Positions 48,326-56,634 of a DNA stretch of 61,349 nucleotides are shown in pieces (within the stretch, counting starts at the first letter, position 1; each line of letters begins with the position of its first letter). The stretch is from Nonomuraea antri. Lineage in GTDB: Bacteria; Actinomycetota; Actinomycetes; Streptosporangiales; Streptosporangiaceae. A program made the translations under genes and the position numbers. The stretch spans positions 1 through 61,349 of the forward strand of contig NZ_JABCPZ010000037.1 of assembly GCF_013283785.1 (NCBI RefSeq), read 5' to 3'. The notes beneath the pieces were generated by a model. The model ran no database searches. It worked only from the letters and a program-made list of their open reading frames with translations, and was not told where the DNA came from.

Positions 48326-49111
48326 TCAGCCGGGGGCCACCGCGGACCAGGGGAGGGTCAGCTCGCCGAGCCGCCAGCGGGCCAGGCCGCCGTAGGGCGG
48401 GTGCCGCGGGATCGGCCACGACCCGCTCAACGCCGACACCGCGGCCAGCCAGCGCTGACGCAGCCCGTGCGCGCCGTAAGGGGCACTGATCGCCCAGGCA
48501 TGGTCGAAGTCGCGCAGGAACGCGTGAATCCGCTCACCGGGCACGTTCCGGTGGATGAGTGTCTTCGGCAGCCGGTCGGCCAGGTCGGAAGGCCGCTCGA
48601 ACGCGTCGAAACGGGCCGAGAACGTCAGCGTCCGCGGCCCCTCACGGGTGATGCCGACCCAGACCGCCCGGTGACCGGTCTCCGAGCAGGTGCCCTCGAC
48701 CAGCAGCCCGCCGGGGGCCAGCTTGCCGCGCAGCACGTCCCAGTAGTGCCAGGCCTCGGACTCGCCGTACTGGCGCAGCACGTTGAAGGCGCGGATCAGC
48801 GCCGGCGGGCGCGCGACGGGCAGCTCGAAGCCGCCGAGCGCGAAGCTCAGGCCCTCGCGCTCGTACGGCTTGGCCAGCGCCACCCTGGCCGGGTCGATCT
48901 CGATGCCGACCACCTCCACGCCGGGGCCGACCCGGCGCAGCCGGGTGAACAGCTCCAGCGTGGTCGTGTGCGAGGCCCCGTAGCCCAGGTCCACCACCAG
49001 CGGACGGCCGCGCAGCAGCCCCGCGTGCACGCCGGTGATCCACCGGTCGCAGCGGCGCAGCCGGTTGTGCCCGGTCGTGCCGCGGGTGACGGTCCCGACG
49101 GGTTTAGCCAC
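48326..49111 (-). CDS. Class I SAM-dependent methyltransferase
   Basis: 261 residues. Motif I is PLVVDLGYGASHTTTLELF near 38, with GIEIDPARVALAKPY near 68 and LAPGGLLVEGTCSETG near 132. The Leu-Gly-Tyr-Gly-Ala motif is a variant of GxGxG. It starts inside the end of the SDR gene (eight-nt overlap) and probably belongs to the same operon. The substrate is unknown. Confidence 0.87.
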   Translation of the reverse strand: MAKPVGTVTRGTTGHNRLRRCDRWITGVHAGLLRGRPLVVDLGYGASHTTTLELFTRLRRVGPGVEVVGIEIDPARVALAKPYEREGLSFALGGFELPVARPPALIRAFNVLRQYGESEAWHYWDVLRGKLAPGGLLVEGTCSETGHRAVWVGITREGPRTLTFSARFDAFERPSDLADRLPKTLIHRNVPGERIHAFLRDFDHAWAISAPYGAHGLRQRWLAAVSALSGSWPIPRHPPYGGLARWRLGELTLPWSAVAPG

Positions 49112-49847
49112 CGACGCGGTGGACCTTGTGCTGGGCGGCCTGGGCGCGGGGGCGGATCACCAGGCGGTCGACGTTCACGTGCGCGGGCCTGGTCACGCAC
49201 CAGGCGATCGCGTCGGCCACGTCGTCGGCGGACAGCGGATCGGGCACCCCCTCGTAGACGCGGGCCGCGGCGGCCTCGTCCCCGCGGAAGCGGGTGACCG
49301 CGAAGCCCTCGCTCTTCACCATGCCCGGCGCGATCTCGACGATGCGCACCGGCTGACCGACCAGCTCCAGCCGCAACGTCTCGGTCATCGCCGACTGGGC
49401 GTGCTTGGCCGCGCAATAGCCGCCACCGCCCTCGTACGACACGAACGCCGCCGTCGAGGTGAGCATCACCAGCACGCCGTCACCCGACTCGACCAGCTTG
49501 GGCACCAGGGCCTGCGTCATGCGCAGGGAGCCGAGCACGTTCGAGTCGAACATGGCCTGCCAGTCGTCGAGCCTGGCCTCGGCGACCGATTCCAGGCCGA
49601 GCGCGCCGCCGGCGTTGTTCACCAGCACGTCCACCCGGTCGAGCGAGGCCGCGAGCGCGTCGACGGACTCCTGGGAGGTCACGTCGAGCGTCACGGGCGT
49701 GATCGAGGGGACCTCGGCGGCGAGCTTGTCGAGCCGTTCGCGACGCCTCGCGCAGGCCACCACCGCAAAACCTTCGGCCGCCAGCCGGCGGGCCGTCGCC
49801 GCGCCGATTCCGCTGCTGGCACCGGTCACCACAGCTGTTTTCCGCAT
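49104..49847 (-). CDS. Short-chain dehydrogenase/reductase
   Basis: 247 residues from ATG 49847. The frame opens at 49985, but only this ATG gives the canonical start MRKTAVVTGASSGIGAATA, the TGxxxGxG cofactor motif. NNAG lies at about 80-83, the catalytic Ser in MLTSTAAFVSYEG near 133 and the YxxxK in GGGYCAAKHAQS near 148-152. An NADP-dependent classical SDR is likely (ARRRERL after strand 2). The substrate is unknown. Divergent from mshA by 93 nt. Confidence 0.92.
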   Translation of the reverse strand: MRKTAVVTGASSGIGAATARRLAAEGFAVVACARRRERLDKLAAEVPSITPVTLDVTSQESVDALAASLDRVDVLVNNAGGALGLESVAEARLDDWQAMFDSNVLGSLRMTQALVPKLVESGDGVLVMLTSTAAFVSYEGGGGYCAAKHAQSAMTETLRLELVGQPVRIVEIAPGMVKSEGFAVTRFRGDEAAAARVYEGVPDPLSADDVADAIAWCVTRPAHVNVDRLVIRPRAQAAQHKVHRVGG

Positions 49848-49940
49848 GCCCCACATCCTGCCAGCACCCCCCACTGCGCCCACCTGCCGGGAATGTCGGA
49901 AAAATTTGGATAGTTGTATTCCGCTTGGAGGTGATGTCGG

Positions 49941-51218
49941 GTGAGGCGACGACGGGTCGACCGGGTCGCGACGATCAGCATGCACACGTCACCGCTGGAC
50001 CAGCCCGGGACGGGCGACGCCGGCGGGATGAACGTGTACATCGTGGAGTCCGCCAAACGGCTCGCTCAGGCCGGCGTGGAGGTGGAGATCTTCACCCGGG
50101 CCACCGCCCGCGACCTGCCGCCCGTGGCCGAACTCGCCCCGGGCGTCCTGGTGCGCCACCTGACGGCCGGGCCGTACGAGGAGATGGACCGGGCCGACCT
50201 GCCCGGGCAGCTGTGCGCGTTCCTGTCCGAGGTCCTGCGTACCGAGGCCATGTACGATCCGGGCCGCTACGCCGTCATCCACTCGCACTACTGGCTGTCC
50301 GGCCAGGTCGGCTGGCTGGCCAAGGAACGCTGGGGCGTGCCGCTGGTGCACACCATGCACACCATGGCCAAGGTGAAGAACCTGCTGCTGGCCAGCGGCG
50401 ACAAGCCGGAGCCGCCGGCCAGGGTGGTCGGCGAGGAGCAGGTGGTCGGCGTCGCCGACCGGCTGGTGGCCAACACCGCCGACGAGGCGCGCGAGCTGAT
50501 CGAGCTCTATGGTGCGCCCGAGTCGCGGGTGGCCGTGGTGAACCCTGGTGTCAACCTCACCGTCTTCCAGCCCGCTTCACGCGGCGCCTCCCGGCACCGG
50601 CTCGGGCTGCCGCAGGACGCGCACGTGCTGCTGTTCGTCGGCAGGATCCAGCCGCTCAAGGCGCCAGACGTGCTGCTGCGGGCCGCCGCCAGGATGCTCA
50701 TCGACGATCCGTCGCTGCGCGGGCGGCTGGTCGTGGCCTGCGTGGGCGGGCCTTCGGGCAACGGTCTCGCCCGGCCGTCCCTGCTCACCGAGCTGGCCAC
50801 GGAACTGGGCATCTCCGACGTGGTCAGGCTCGTGCCGCCGGCCCCGCAGGAGGAGCTGGCCGACTGGTACCGGGCCGCGGACGTGACCGTGGTGCCGTCG
50901 TACAGCGAGTCGTTCGGGCTGGTCGCGCTGGAGTCGCAGGCGTGCGGCACCCCGGTGGTGGCCGCCGCGGTCGGCGGGCTGCGCACCGCGGTGCGCGACG
51001 GCGTCTCCGGCCTGCTCGTGGACGGGCACGACCCGCACCTGTGGGCGCAGGCGCTGGCCGGGCTCATCGCCGAGCCGCGCCGCCGCGCGCTGCTGTCGGC
51101 CGGCGCCCGCGCGCACGCCGCCGCCTTCGGCTGGCAGGCCACCTCGGCGCGGCTCCTGGACGTCTACGCCGCCGCCGTGGCAAACCTGCACAAGGTGCCC
51201 GTCGCGGTGAACTTCTAG
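49941..51218 (+). CDS. mshA: MshA, D-inositol-3-phosphate glycosyltransferase (mycothiol step 1)
   Basis: 425 residues from GTG 49941. [20 protein letters not shown] near 16-35 is the MshA N-terminal signature. GT4 motifs follow: [41 protein letters not shown] and the EX7E motif [19 protein letters not shown]. It transfers GlcNAc from UDP-GlcNAc to 1L-myo-inositol-1-phosphate, the first committed step of mycothiol synthesis. The adjacent YbjN gene may use the mshA stop as part of its promoter. Confidence 0.96.
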   Translation: MRRRRVDRVATISMHTSPLDQPGTGDAGGMNVYIVESAKRLAQAGVEVEIFTRATARDLPPVAELAPGVLVRHLTAGPYEEMDRADLPGQLCAFLSEVLRTEAMYDPGRYAVIHSHYWLSGQVGWLAKERWGVPLVHTMHTMAKVKNLLLASGDKPEPPARVVGEEQVVGVADRLVANTADEARELIELYGAPESRVAVVNPGVNLTVFQPASRGASRHRLGLPQDAHVLLFVGRIQPLKAPDVLLRAAARMLIDDPSLRGRLVVACVGGPSGNGLARPSLLTELATELGISDVVRLVPPAPQEELADWYRAADVTVVPSYSESFGLVALESQACGTPVVAAAVGGLRTAVRDGVSGLLVDGHDPHLWAQALAGLIAEPRRRALLSAGARAHAAAFGWQATSARLLDVYAAAVANLHKVPVAVNF

Positions 51219-51221
51219 GCT
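51216..51221 (+). promoter_or_regulatory. -10 box formed from the mshA stop codon
   Basis: TAGGCT starts with the TAG stop of mshA and lies seven nt before ATG 51229. No Shine-Dalgarno precedes the ATG, so a leaderless ybjN-type mRNA is likely. Confidence 0.5.
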
Positions 51222-51228
51222 GTACGGC

Positions 51229-51714
51229 ATGCGCGAAGTCGTCGAAGCCGCGCTCAAGGCCGCGGACGTCTCCTACGACGAGCCGCGGCCGGGAGCGTTC
51301 CTGGTCAAGCTCCCCGGACAGCACAAGCTCGCCACCATGACCTGGTTGATCGTCGGCGAGCGGGTGCTGCACCTCGAAGCCTTCTTCTGCCGCCAGCCGG
51401 ACGAGAACCACGCCGAGTTCTACCGCTGGCTGCTGGGCAAGAACGGCGGCATGTACGGGGTGCACTTCTCGCTCGACCCGGTCGGCGACGTCTACCTCGT
51501 CGGCCGGATCCCGCTCGCGGCCGTGTCGGAGGAGGAGATCGACCGGCTGCTCGGCTGCGTGCTCACCTACTCCGACGACTGGTTCGACCGCGCGCTCGAA
51601 CTGGGCTTCGCCTCCTCGATCAGGCGCGAGTGGGAGTGGCGGGCCAAGCGCGGCGAGTCGCTGGCCAACCTGCAGGCGTTCGCCCGCTTCGCCGACCCCG
51701 GCCAGGTCGGCTGA
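51229..51714 (+). CDS. YbjN-domain protein
   Basis: 161 residues with a YbjN/tir-chaperone-like fold: AFLVKLPGQHKLATMTWLIV, LEAFFCRQPDENHAEFYRWL and FSLDPVGDVYLVGRIPL. The family adopts a type III secretion chaperone fold but its actinobacterial role is unknown. It conserved-pairs with mshA in related genomes. Its 3' end is partly duplicated downstream (51722-51754). Confidence 0.9.
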   Translation: MREVVEAALKAADVSYDEPRPGAFLVKLPGQHKLATMTWLIVGERVLHLEAFFCRQPDENHAEFYRWLLGKNGGMYGVHFSLDPVGDVYLVGRIPLAAVSEEEIDRLLGCVLTYSDDWFDRALELGFASSIRREWEWRAKRGESLANLQAFARFADPGQVG

Positions 51715-51754
51715 CCGGCCGGTTCGCCCGCTTCGCCGCCCAGATCGCCTGACC
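51678..51754 (+). repeat. Partial tandem duplication of the ybjN 3' end
   Basis: GTTCGCCCGCTTCGCCG at 51678-51694 recurs exactly at 51722-51738 (44-nt period). It is followed in both copies by a related tail ending CTGACC that contains a stop. The duplicate would read FARFAAQIA plus stop in another frame. Confidence 0.75.
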
Positions 51755-51757
51755 CGA

Positions 51758-53065
51758 TCACGCGAGCTGGGCGACCGGGGTGAGGTCGGCCTCCGGGTGC
51801 GGACGCACCCGCTTCCTGACCGCGAGCCCGAACGCCACCACGCACAACCCCAGCCCGGCCGAGACCACGAACGGCGCGGCCGGCCGCCAGGAGTCGAACA
51901 GCAGCCCGCCGACCGCCGACACGATCAGGATGCCGAGCGCGCCGCACAGCGCCTGCACGCCGAACGCCGAGCCGCGCCTGGCCGCGGGCACCTGCTGGGC
52001 CAGCAGCGGCCCGGCCGTGGTGATCCCGGCGATCTCGCCGAGCCCGGCGAACACCGCGACGAGGTACATGCCAGGACCGAGCGGATCGGCGATCAGCAAC
52101 GTCGACAGGTACGCCAGCGCGGCCACCACCTGACAGCCGATGACCAGGTTCTGCCGCGCGATCCTGTCGCCCAGCCAGCCGAACAGCGGCGCGGCCAGCA
52201 ACGCCACCGTGTGCGCGATCCCGACGATCATCCCAGCCCTGGCCAGGGCCTGCGGACCGGTCATGCCGGCGTCCTTGGCCGCGTTGATGATCCACAGCGA
52301 CAGGAAGCTCGAGACCACCGCCAGGTCCGCCCTGGCCACCAGCGCGGCCGCGTACGACAGCGCAACGCCGGGATCCCGGGCCAGCGCCACGCCCTCGCGG
52401 ACGAGCCTGGACAGGGGCACGTGCGCCACCGTCTTCAGCGGCGACAGCGCCGCCCACATCGCCCAGCCGATGACGATCAGCCCGGCCGCCACCACCAGGA
52501 ACGACCAGCGGGCCGCGGCCACCGGCGTCATGCCCGTCCGTTCGAACGCGTCGGGCAGCCTGGCCAGCCCGAACACCGCGGCGAGCCCGCCGAGGCCGCC
52601 GAACACGCCGAGCATGCCGTACGACTTGCCGCGCGAGCGGTCCTGGACGTAGTCGACGGCGAGTGTGGCGAACATGCCGCCCAGCGCCGCGGCGCCCAGC
52701 GAGAACAGCACCCGCAGCACGACCAGCACCTCCGTGCTGCCCGCGAACGGGATCACCGCGACACCCAGCCCGCACAGCACGAACCCGGCCAGCACGATCG
52801 GCCGCCGGCCGAACCTGTCGGCCAGCGCGCCGTACCAGGCCAGGCTGGCGATCATGGTCAGCTCGTGTGTCACGGTGAGCAGCCCGGTGACCAACCCGCG
52901 TTGTGCCTCGGGGATGCCGAGCACGTCCGACAGGACGAACGGCAGGGCCGTCGGCAGGAACGTGATCCCCATGGTGGCCGTCAGGCAGACGAGCCAGCAG
53001 GCGAGCAGGTTGGTCCTGGTGTAACCCGGGGCGAGCCCGACTCCGAGCAGACGAGTTGCGGCCAT
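51758..53065 (-). CDS. Major facilitator superfamily transporter
   Basis: 435 residues with twelve hydrophobic segments. Motif A is ALADRFGRRPIVLAGFVLCG near 80-100, with a second, weaker copy GWLGDRIARQNLVIG near 283. The N-terminal sequence TRTNLLACWLVCLTATMGIT leads directly into helix 1. Substrate family is unclear: it resembles sugar-phosphate or aromatic-acid type symporters more than drug exporters. The start is 34 nt from the divergent methyltransferase start. Confidence 0.88.
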   Translation of the reverse strand: MAATRLLGVGLAPGYTRTNLLACWLVCLTATMGITFLPTALPFVLSDVLGIPEAQRGLVTGLLTVTHELTMIASLAWYGALADRFGRRPIVLAGFVLCGLGVAVIPFAGSTEVLVVLRVLFSLGAAALGGMFATLAVDYVQDRSRGKSYGMLGVFGGLGGLAAVFGLARLPDAFERTGMTPVAAARWSFLVVAAGLIVIGWAMWAALSPLKTVAHVPLSRLVREGVALARDPGVALSYAAALVARADLAVVSSFLSLWIINAAKDAGMTGPQALARAGMIVGIAHTVALLAAPLFGWLGDRIARQNLVIGCQVVAALAYLSTLLIADPLGPGMYLVAVFAGLGEIAGITTAGPLLAQQVPAARRGSAFGVQALCGALGILIVSAVGGLLFDSWRPAAPFVVSAGLGLCVVAFGLAVRKRVRPHPEADLTPVAQLA

Positions 53066-53086
53066 GTCGAGATCATTATCAGGAAA

Positions 53087-53092
53087 TATCGT
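53087..53092 (+). promoter_or_regulatory. -10 box for the DUF574 methyltransferase
   Basis: TATCGT seven nt before ATG 53100. On the other strand GATAAT lies nine nt before the MFS start. The two promoters must overlap within the 34-nt gap. Confidence 0.45.
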
Positions 53093-53099
53093 AAGATCA

Positions 53100-53894
53100 A
53101 TGGCTGTGACGGAGTCTGGGAACTTTGATCCGAATATCCCAAATGTGGCGCGGATGTATGACTATTTTTTAGGCGGGAAGGACAATTTTCCCGCCGACCG
53201 GGCCGCAGCCGAACGTGTCCTGACGATCGTTCCTGAAATACCGGTCGGCGCCAGGGAGAACCGGGCCTTCCTCGGACGGGCAGTGCGGTTCCTGGCCGAG
53301 AGCGGCGTGCGCCAGTTCCTGGACATCGGCACCGGGCTGCCGACCCAGGAGAACGTGCACCAGGTGGTGGAGTCGGTGGCGCCCGACGCCAGGACCGTCT
53401 ACGTCGACAACGACCCGCAGGTGCTCACCCACGCCAGGGCGCTGCTCACCAACAGCACCAACGTCCGCATCATCGAGGGCGACCTGCGCCGCCCGGCCGA
53501 GATCCTCCGGCATCCCGAGGTCGGCGGGCACCTCGACCTCAGCCGGCCGGTCGCCGTGCTGCTGCTGGCCATCGTGCACTTCATCGAGGAAGACCCGCGC
53601 CCGATCATCGCCGAGCTGCTCGAACCGCTGGCGCCGGGCAGCTGGCTGGTGCTCTCGCACGTCTGCATCGACATCAAGCCCGAGGCCGCGCCCGGCGTCG
53701 AGCGGATCTACCAGGGCGCGTCGGCGGGGTTCGTCGGCCGCCGCTCCGACGAGATCATGTCGTTCTTCGACGCGCTCGACGTCGTGCCCCCCGGGGTGGT
53801 CAACCTCCCGGAATGGCGTCCTGAGCTGCCGGAACTCATCCCGTTCCCCGATGCGCCCCCCTACTTCCTCTGTGGGGTGGCCCGCAAACCATAA
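53100..53894 (+). CDS. DUF574 (PF04672) SAM-dependent methyltransferase
   Basis: 264 residues from ATG 53100. The signature [20 protein letters not shown] spans 10-29, then [33 protein letters not shown] and [13 protein letters not shown]. Members are abundant in actinomycetes and fold as class I methyltransferases. The first 25 codons are distinctly AT-rich compared with the rest (GACTATTTTTTAGGC region), a sharp local change. Substrate unknown. Confidence 0.92.
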   Translation: MAVTESGNFDPNIPNVARMYDYFLGGKDNFPADRAAAERVLTIVPEIPVGARENRAFLGRAVRFLAESGVRQFLDIGTGLPTQENVHQVVESVAPDARTVYVDNDPQVLTHARALLTNSTNVRIIEGDLRRPAEILRHPEVGGHLDLSRPVAVLLLAIVHFIEEDPRPIIAELLEPLAPGSWLVLSHVCIDIKPEAAPGVERIYQGASAGFVGRRSDEIMSFFDALDVVPPGVVNLPEWRPELPELIPFPDAPPYFLCGVARKP

Positions 53895-53897
53895 GAT
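53892..53897 (+). promoter_or_regulatory. -10 box formed from the DUF574 gene stop
   Basis: TAAGAT starts with the TAA stop codon and lies seven nt before the phosphoglycerate mutase ATG 53905. Same arrangement as at mshA-ybjN. Confidence 0.5.
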
Positions 53898-53904
53898 TGG
53901 CCGC

Positions 53905-54648
53905 ATGGCGACTTTGGTGCTGCTACGGCACGGCGAGAGTGATTGGAACGCGAAGGGCCTGTTCACCGGCTGGGTGGACGTGAGCCTGTCGGCCAAGGGC
54001 GAGGATGAGGCTCGCCGGGGCGGCAAACTCCTGGTGGAGGCCGGGGTGCGTCCCGACGTCGTGCACACCAGCCTGCTCACCAGGGCCATCCAGACGGCTC
54101 AGCTCGCGCTCGGCGCGGCCGACCTGCTCTGGCTGCCGGTCAAGCGGTCGTGGCGGCTCAACGAGCGGCACTACGGCGCGCTGCAGGGCAAGAACAAGGC
54201 CCAGACGCGCGAGGAGTTCGGCGACGAGCAGTTCATGTTGTGGCGCCGCTCGTACGACGTGCCGCCGCCGCCCATCGCCGACGGCGACGAGTACTCCCAG
54301 GCGGGCGACGCCCGCTACGCGCTGCTGCCGCCGGAGCTGCAGCCGCGCACGGAGTGCCTGAAGGACGTGGTCGACCGGATGCTGCCGTACTGGTACGACG
54401 AGGTCGTCCCCGACCTGGCGGCCGGGCGCACGGTGCTTGTCGCCGCGCACGGCAACTCGCTGCGCGCGCTGGTCAAGCACCTCGACGGCATCGGCGACGA
54501 CGAGATCGCCGGCCTGAACATCCCGACCGGCATCCCGCTGCGCTACGACCTCGACGCGGACTTCCGCCCGGTGCGCAAGGGCGGCGAATACCTCGACCCC
54601 GAGGCCGCGAAGGCGGCCATCGAGGCCGTCGCCAACCAGGGCCGCTGA
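53905..54648 (+). CDS. gpmA: 2,3-bisphosphoglycerate-dependent phosphoglycerate mutase
   Basis: 247 residues. [20 protein letters not shown] near 4-23 carries the phosphohistidine RHG motif. [30 protein letters not shown] and [14 protein letters not shown] supply the remaining catalytic Arg, Glu and His. It interconverts 3- and 2-phosphoglycerate in glycolysis. Expressed probably from its own leaderless promoter. Confidence 0.96.
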   Translation: MATLVLLRHGESDWNAKGLFTGWVDVSLSAKGEDEARRGGKLLVEAGVRPDVVHTSLLTRAIQTAQLALGAADLLWLPVKRSWRLNERHYGALQGKNKAQTREEFGDEQFMLWRRSYDVPPPPIADGDEYSQAGDARYALLPPELQPRTECLKDVVDRMLPYWYDEVVPDLAAGRTVLVAAHGNSLRALVKHLDGIGDDEIAGLNIPTGIPLRYDLDADFRPVRKGGEYLDPEAAKAAIEAVANQGR

Positions 54649-54670
54649 CTCCGGCGCCCGCCGCCGGCGC

Positions 54671-55027
54671 TCACGCGCTGGCGGCGGGTCCCGTCACGGC
54701 GTTGAACACGTTGACGGCGTGCAGCACGGTCAAGATGGCCAGCACGCCGATCCAGGCGCCGTTGTACAGGCGCGGCTGGTGCCGGTGGTGAGCCAGCAGC
54801 GGCATCACGGCGAAGATCGCGCACAGTCCCAGCATCACCAGCGGCAGCGTGAGCAGCGCCTCCGGCTTGGCGCCGAACCGGTCCGCATCACCCGACAGGT
54901 GCACGGGAAACCGCGTTTCCGGCGGGATCCGCACCCATCCCCAGACGGTGACCGCCGAGGTGGTGACTAGGGCGACGAGGCTGCCGAGCAGCCCCGGACG
55001 CAGGTTCATTCGCCGTCTCTCTGGCAT
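54671..55027 (-). CDS. DUF1648-like small membrane protein
   Basis: 118 residues from ATG 55027, with AAAGG six nt upstream; ATG 55033 and 55009 are alternatives. Hydrophobic segments lie near 12-30, 60-77 and 92-108. The segment IPPETRFPVHLSGDADRFG between helices 1 and 2 is the DUF1648 signature. Family members accompany SdpI-type immunity or regulator proteins; none is adjacent here. Confidence 0.8.
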   Translation of the reverse strand: MPERRRMNLRPGLLGSLVALVTTSAVTVWGWVRIPPETRFPVHLSGDADRFGAKPEALLTLPLVMLGLCAIFAVMPLLAHHRHQPRLYNGAWIGVLAILTVLHAVNVFNAVTGPAASA

Positions 55028-55125
55028 GGGCATCCTTTGCACCTGGCCGATTCGTACGGAAAACGGTCCTTTGTCCGGAGTAAAGCAAAGGCTCCGGGCA
55101 GGTGCCAGATTCGCCGGAGATCGCG

Positions 55126-55785
55126 TCAGGAAACCAGGCGGGCACGCAGCGTGTCCACGCCGTCGCCGTCGAGCTCGTCCAGATACGCCGGGCGCCCGGC
55201 CATCACCATGACCAGCGCCAGCGTGGAGCCCGTCACCAGCGGCCCGGAACCGGCCGCGAACGGCCCGTCCGCCGCCGCCACCCGCAGGCCCGCGATCCGC
55301 TCCTTGCCCGGCACCAGGATGTTGGGCCCGGCGTAGTAGCGGGCCAGCGGCGTGAGCGTGGTCACCGGGTGCGCGCGGCGCAGGCCGAGCGGGCGCCTGA
55401 TGTCCTCGCCGTGCACGACCACCTCGCCCAGCATCGCCACGGCGGGCAGCAGCGTCGAGGTGGTGCTGGTGATCACCCGCTCGAACCTTTCGAGCGTCTC
55501 GGCCCCGGAATCGCCCAGTTGCTCGGCCAGCCGCATGGCCACCTGCTTGTCGAAGTCGAACCGGCAGCGGATCACCCCGGCCAGCCAGCGCAGCGGACGC
55601 AGCCCCGCCCCCGAGGCGACGTGCGCCAGCACCTCACGCACGCTCAGCCCGGCGCACAGGGACGGCGTCGCCCACCGCCCGTCGTCCAGCCCGGCCAGAT
55701 CGGCGGCCAGGGCCGCCCGCTCGGCGTGGATCAACGGCCACACGTCGCCCGCCCGGCGGCCGGCCCTGTGCTCTGTCCTGGTCAT
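55126..55785 (-). CDS. DinB/MDMPI-type maleylpyruvate isomerase-family protein
   Basis: 219 residues from ATG 55785; the earlier frame start at 55827 adds only a charged stretch. The N-terminal WPLIHAERAALAADLAGLDD, ATPSLCAGLSVREVLAHVAS and the MLGEVVVHGEDIRRPLGL segment match the TIGR03083/MDMPI_N fold, a four-helix bundle with three metal-binding His. Many such enzymes are mycothiol-dependent transferases, consistent with mshA nearby. The reaction is not predictable. Confidence 0.85.
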   Translation of the reverse strand: MTRTEHRAGRRAGDVWPLIHAERAALAADLAGLDDGRWATPSLCAGLSVREVLAHVASGAGLRPLRWLAGVIRCRFDFDKQVAMRLAEQLGDSGAETLERFERVITSTTSTLLPAVAMLGEVVVHGEDIRRPLGLRRAHPVTTLTPLARYYAGPNILVPGKERIAGLRVAAADGPFAAGSGPLVTGSTLALVMVMAGRPAYLDELDGDGVDTLRARLVS

Positions 55786-55866
55786 CTCGCGCCCTTCCCG
55801 CTCATTCACGACAGGAGAGACTCGCAAACCAGAACAAACTCATCGCCGATCACGAAATCGGCTGAA

Positions 55867-56511
55867 TCAGCTCGGCCGGGTACCGGTCACCAGGTACACG
55901 ACATCCCTGGCCACGCGCACGGCGTGGTCGGCGTACCGCTCGTAGTAACGGCCGATCAGGGTGATGTCGATGGCCGGCTCCACGCCGTGCTGCCAGTCCT
56001 TGGCCAGGATGCTCTTGAACAGCCGCCGGTGCAGCCGGTCCATGGCGTCGTCGTCCTGCTCCAGCTCCAGGGCCGACTCCACGTCCCTGGACGCCACGCA
56101 GCCGCCGGCCTTGGTGACCAGGCTCTCGGCGATCTGCCCCATTTCGAGGATGGCCGCGCGCATCTCCGGCGGAATGGCCGAGTCGGGGTGGCGCAGCCGG
56201 GCCACCTTGGCCACGTGGACGGCCAGGTCGCCCATGCGCTCCAGGTCGGTGCCCATGCGCAACGCCGTGATGACCATCCGCAGGTCGACGGCCACCGGTT
56301 GCTGCCTGGCCATCAGCTCGAAGATGGACGTCTCGATCTCTTCGAACGTGGCGTTCACCTCCTGGTCACGGGAGATGACGCTCTCCGCCAGCGGCAGATC
56401 GGCGTCCAGCAGGGCCGTGGTCGCACGGGAGATGGCCGAGCGGACCAGCCTGGTCATCTCGACCAGCTTGTCGGTGAGGGAATCAAGTTCTTCGTGGTAC
56501 GCGTCACGCAT
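55867..56511 (-). CDS. phoU: PhoU phosphate-signalling regulator
   Basis: 214 residues forming two PhoU three-helix repeats. The metal-binding ExxxD motifs appear in MGTDLERMGDLAVHVAKVA and IGRYYERYADHAVRVARDV. It links the Pst transporter to the PhoR/PhoP two-component system and dampens the response when phosphate is ample. Divergent from phoR; the intergenic DNA carries GTTCATC repeats on its coding strand. Confidence 0.95.
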   Translation of the reverse strand: MRDAYHEELDSLTDKLVEMTRLVRSAISRATTALLDADLPLAESVISRDQEVNATFEEIETSIFELMARQQPVAVDLRMVITALRMGTDLERMGDLAVHVAKVARLRHPDSAIPPEMRAAILEMGQIAESLVTKAGGCVASRDVESALELEQDDDAMDRLHRRLFKSILAKDWQHGVEPAIDITLIGRYYERYADHAVRVARDVVYLVTGTRPS

Positions 56512-56533
56512 GCCGTCACCGTACGTGCCGCTT

Positions 56534-56587
56534 GATGAACGAACCCCTACACCGAGATGAACTTTCCAGGAAAGAGGCGTTCATCCG
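56534..56587. promoter_or_regulatory. PHO-box-like repeats between phoU and phoR
   Basis: On the minus strand GTTCATC occurs at 56562-56556 and 56540-56534, exactly 22 nt apart, as expected for 11-bp PhoP units with a degenerate middle unit. On the plus strand GTTCATCCG starts at 56579. This suggests autoregulation of the phosphate regulon genes by PhoP. Confidence 0.6.
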
Positions 56588-56621
56588 CAGGTGAGAGGTC
56601 TGTCGGCGAGAACCGGGCACC

Positions 56622-56627
56622 TACCAT
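56622..56627 (+). promoter_or_regulatory. -10 box of a leaderless phoR promoter
   Basis: TACCAT seven nt before ATG 56635, with no clear Shine-Dalgarno. Supports ATG 56635 rather than the frame start at 56557. Confidence 0.5.
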
Positions 56628-56634
56628 CGAAGAC

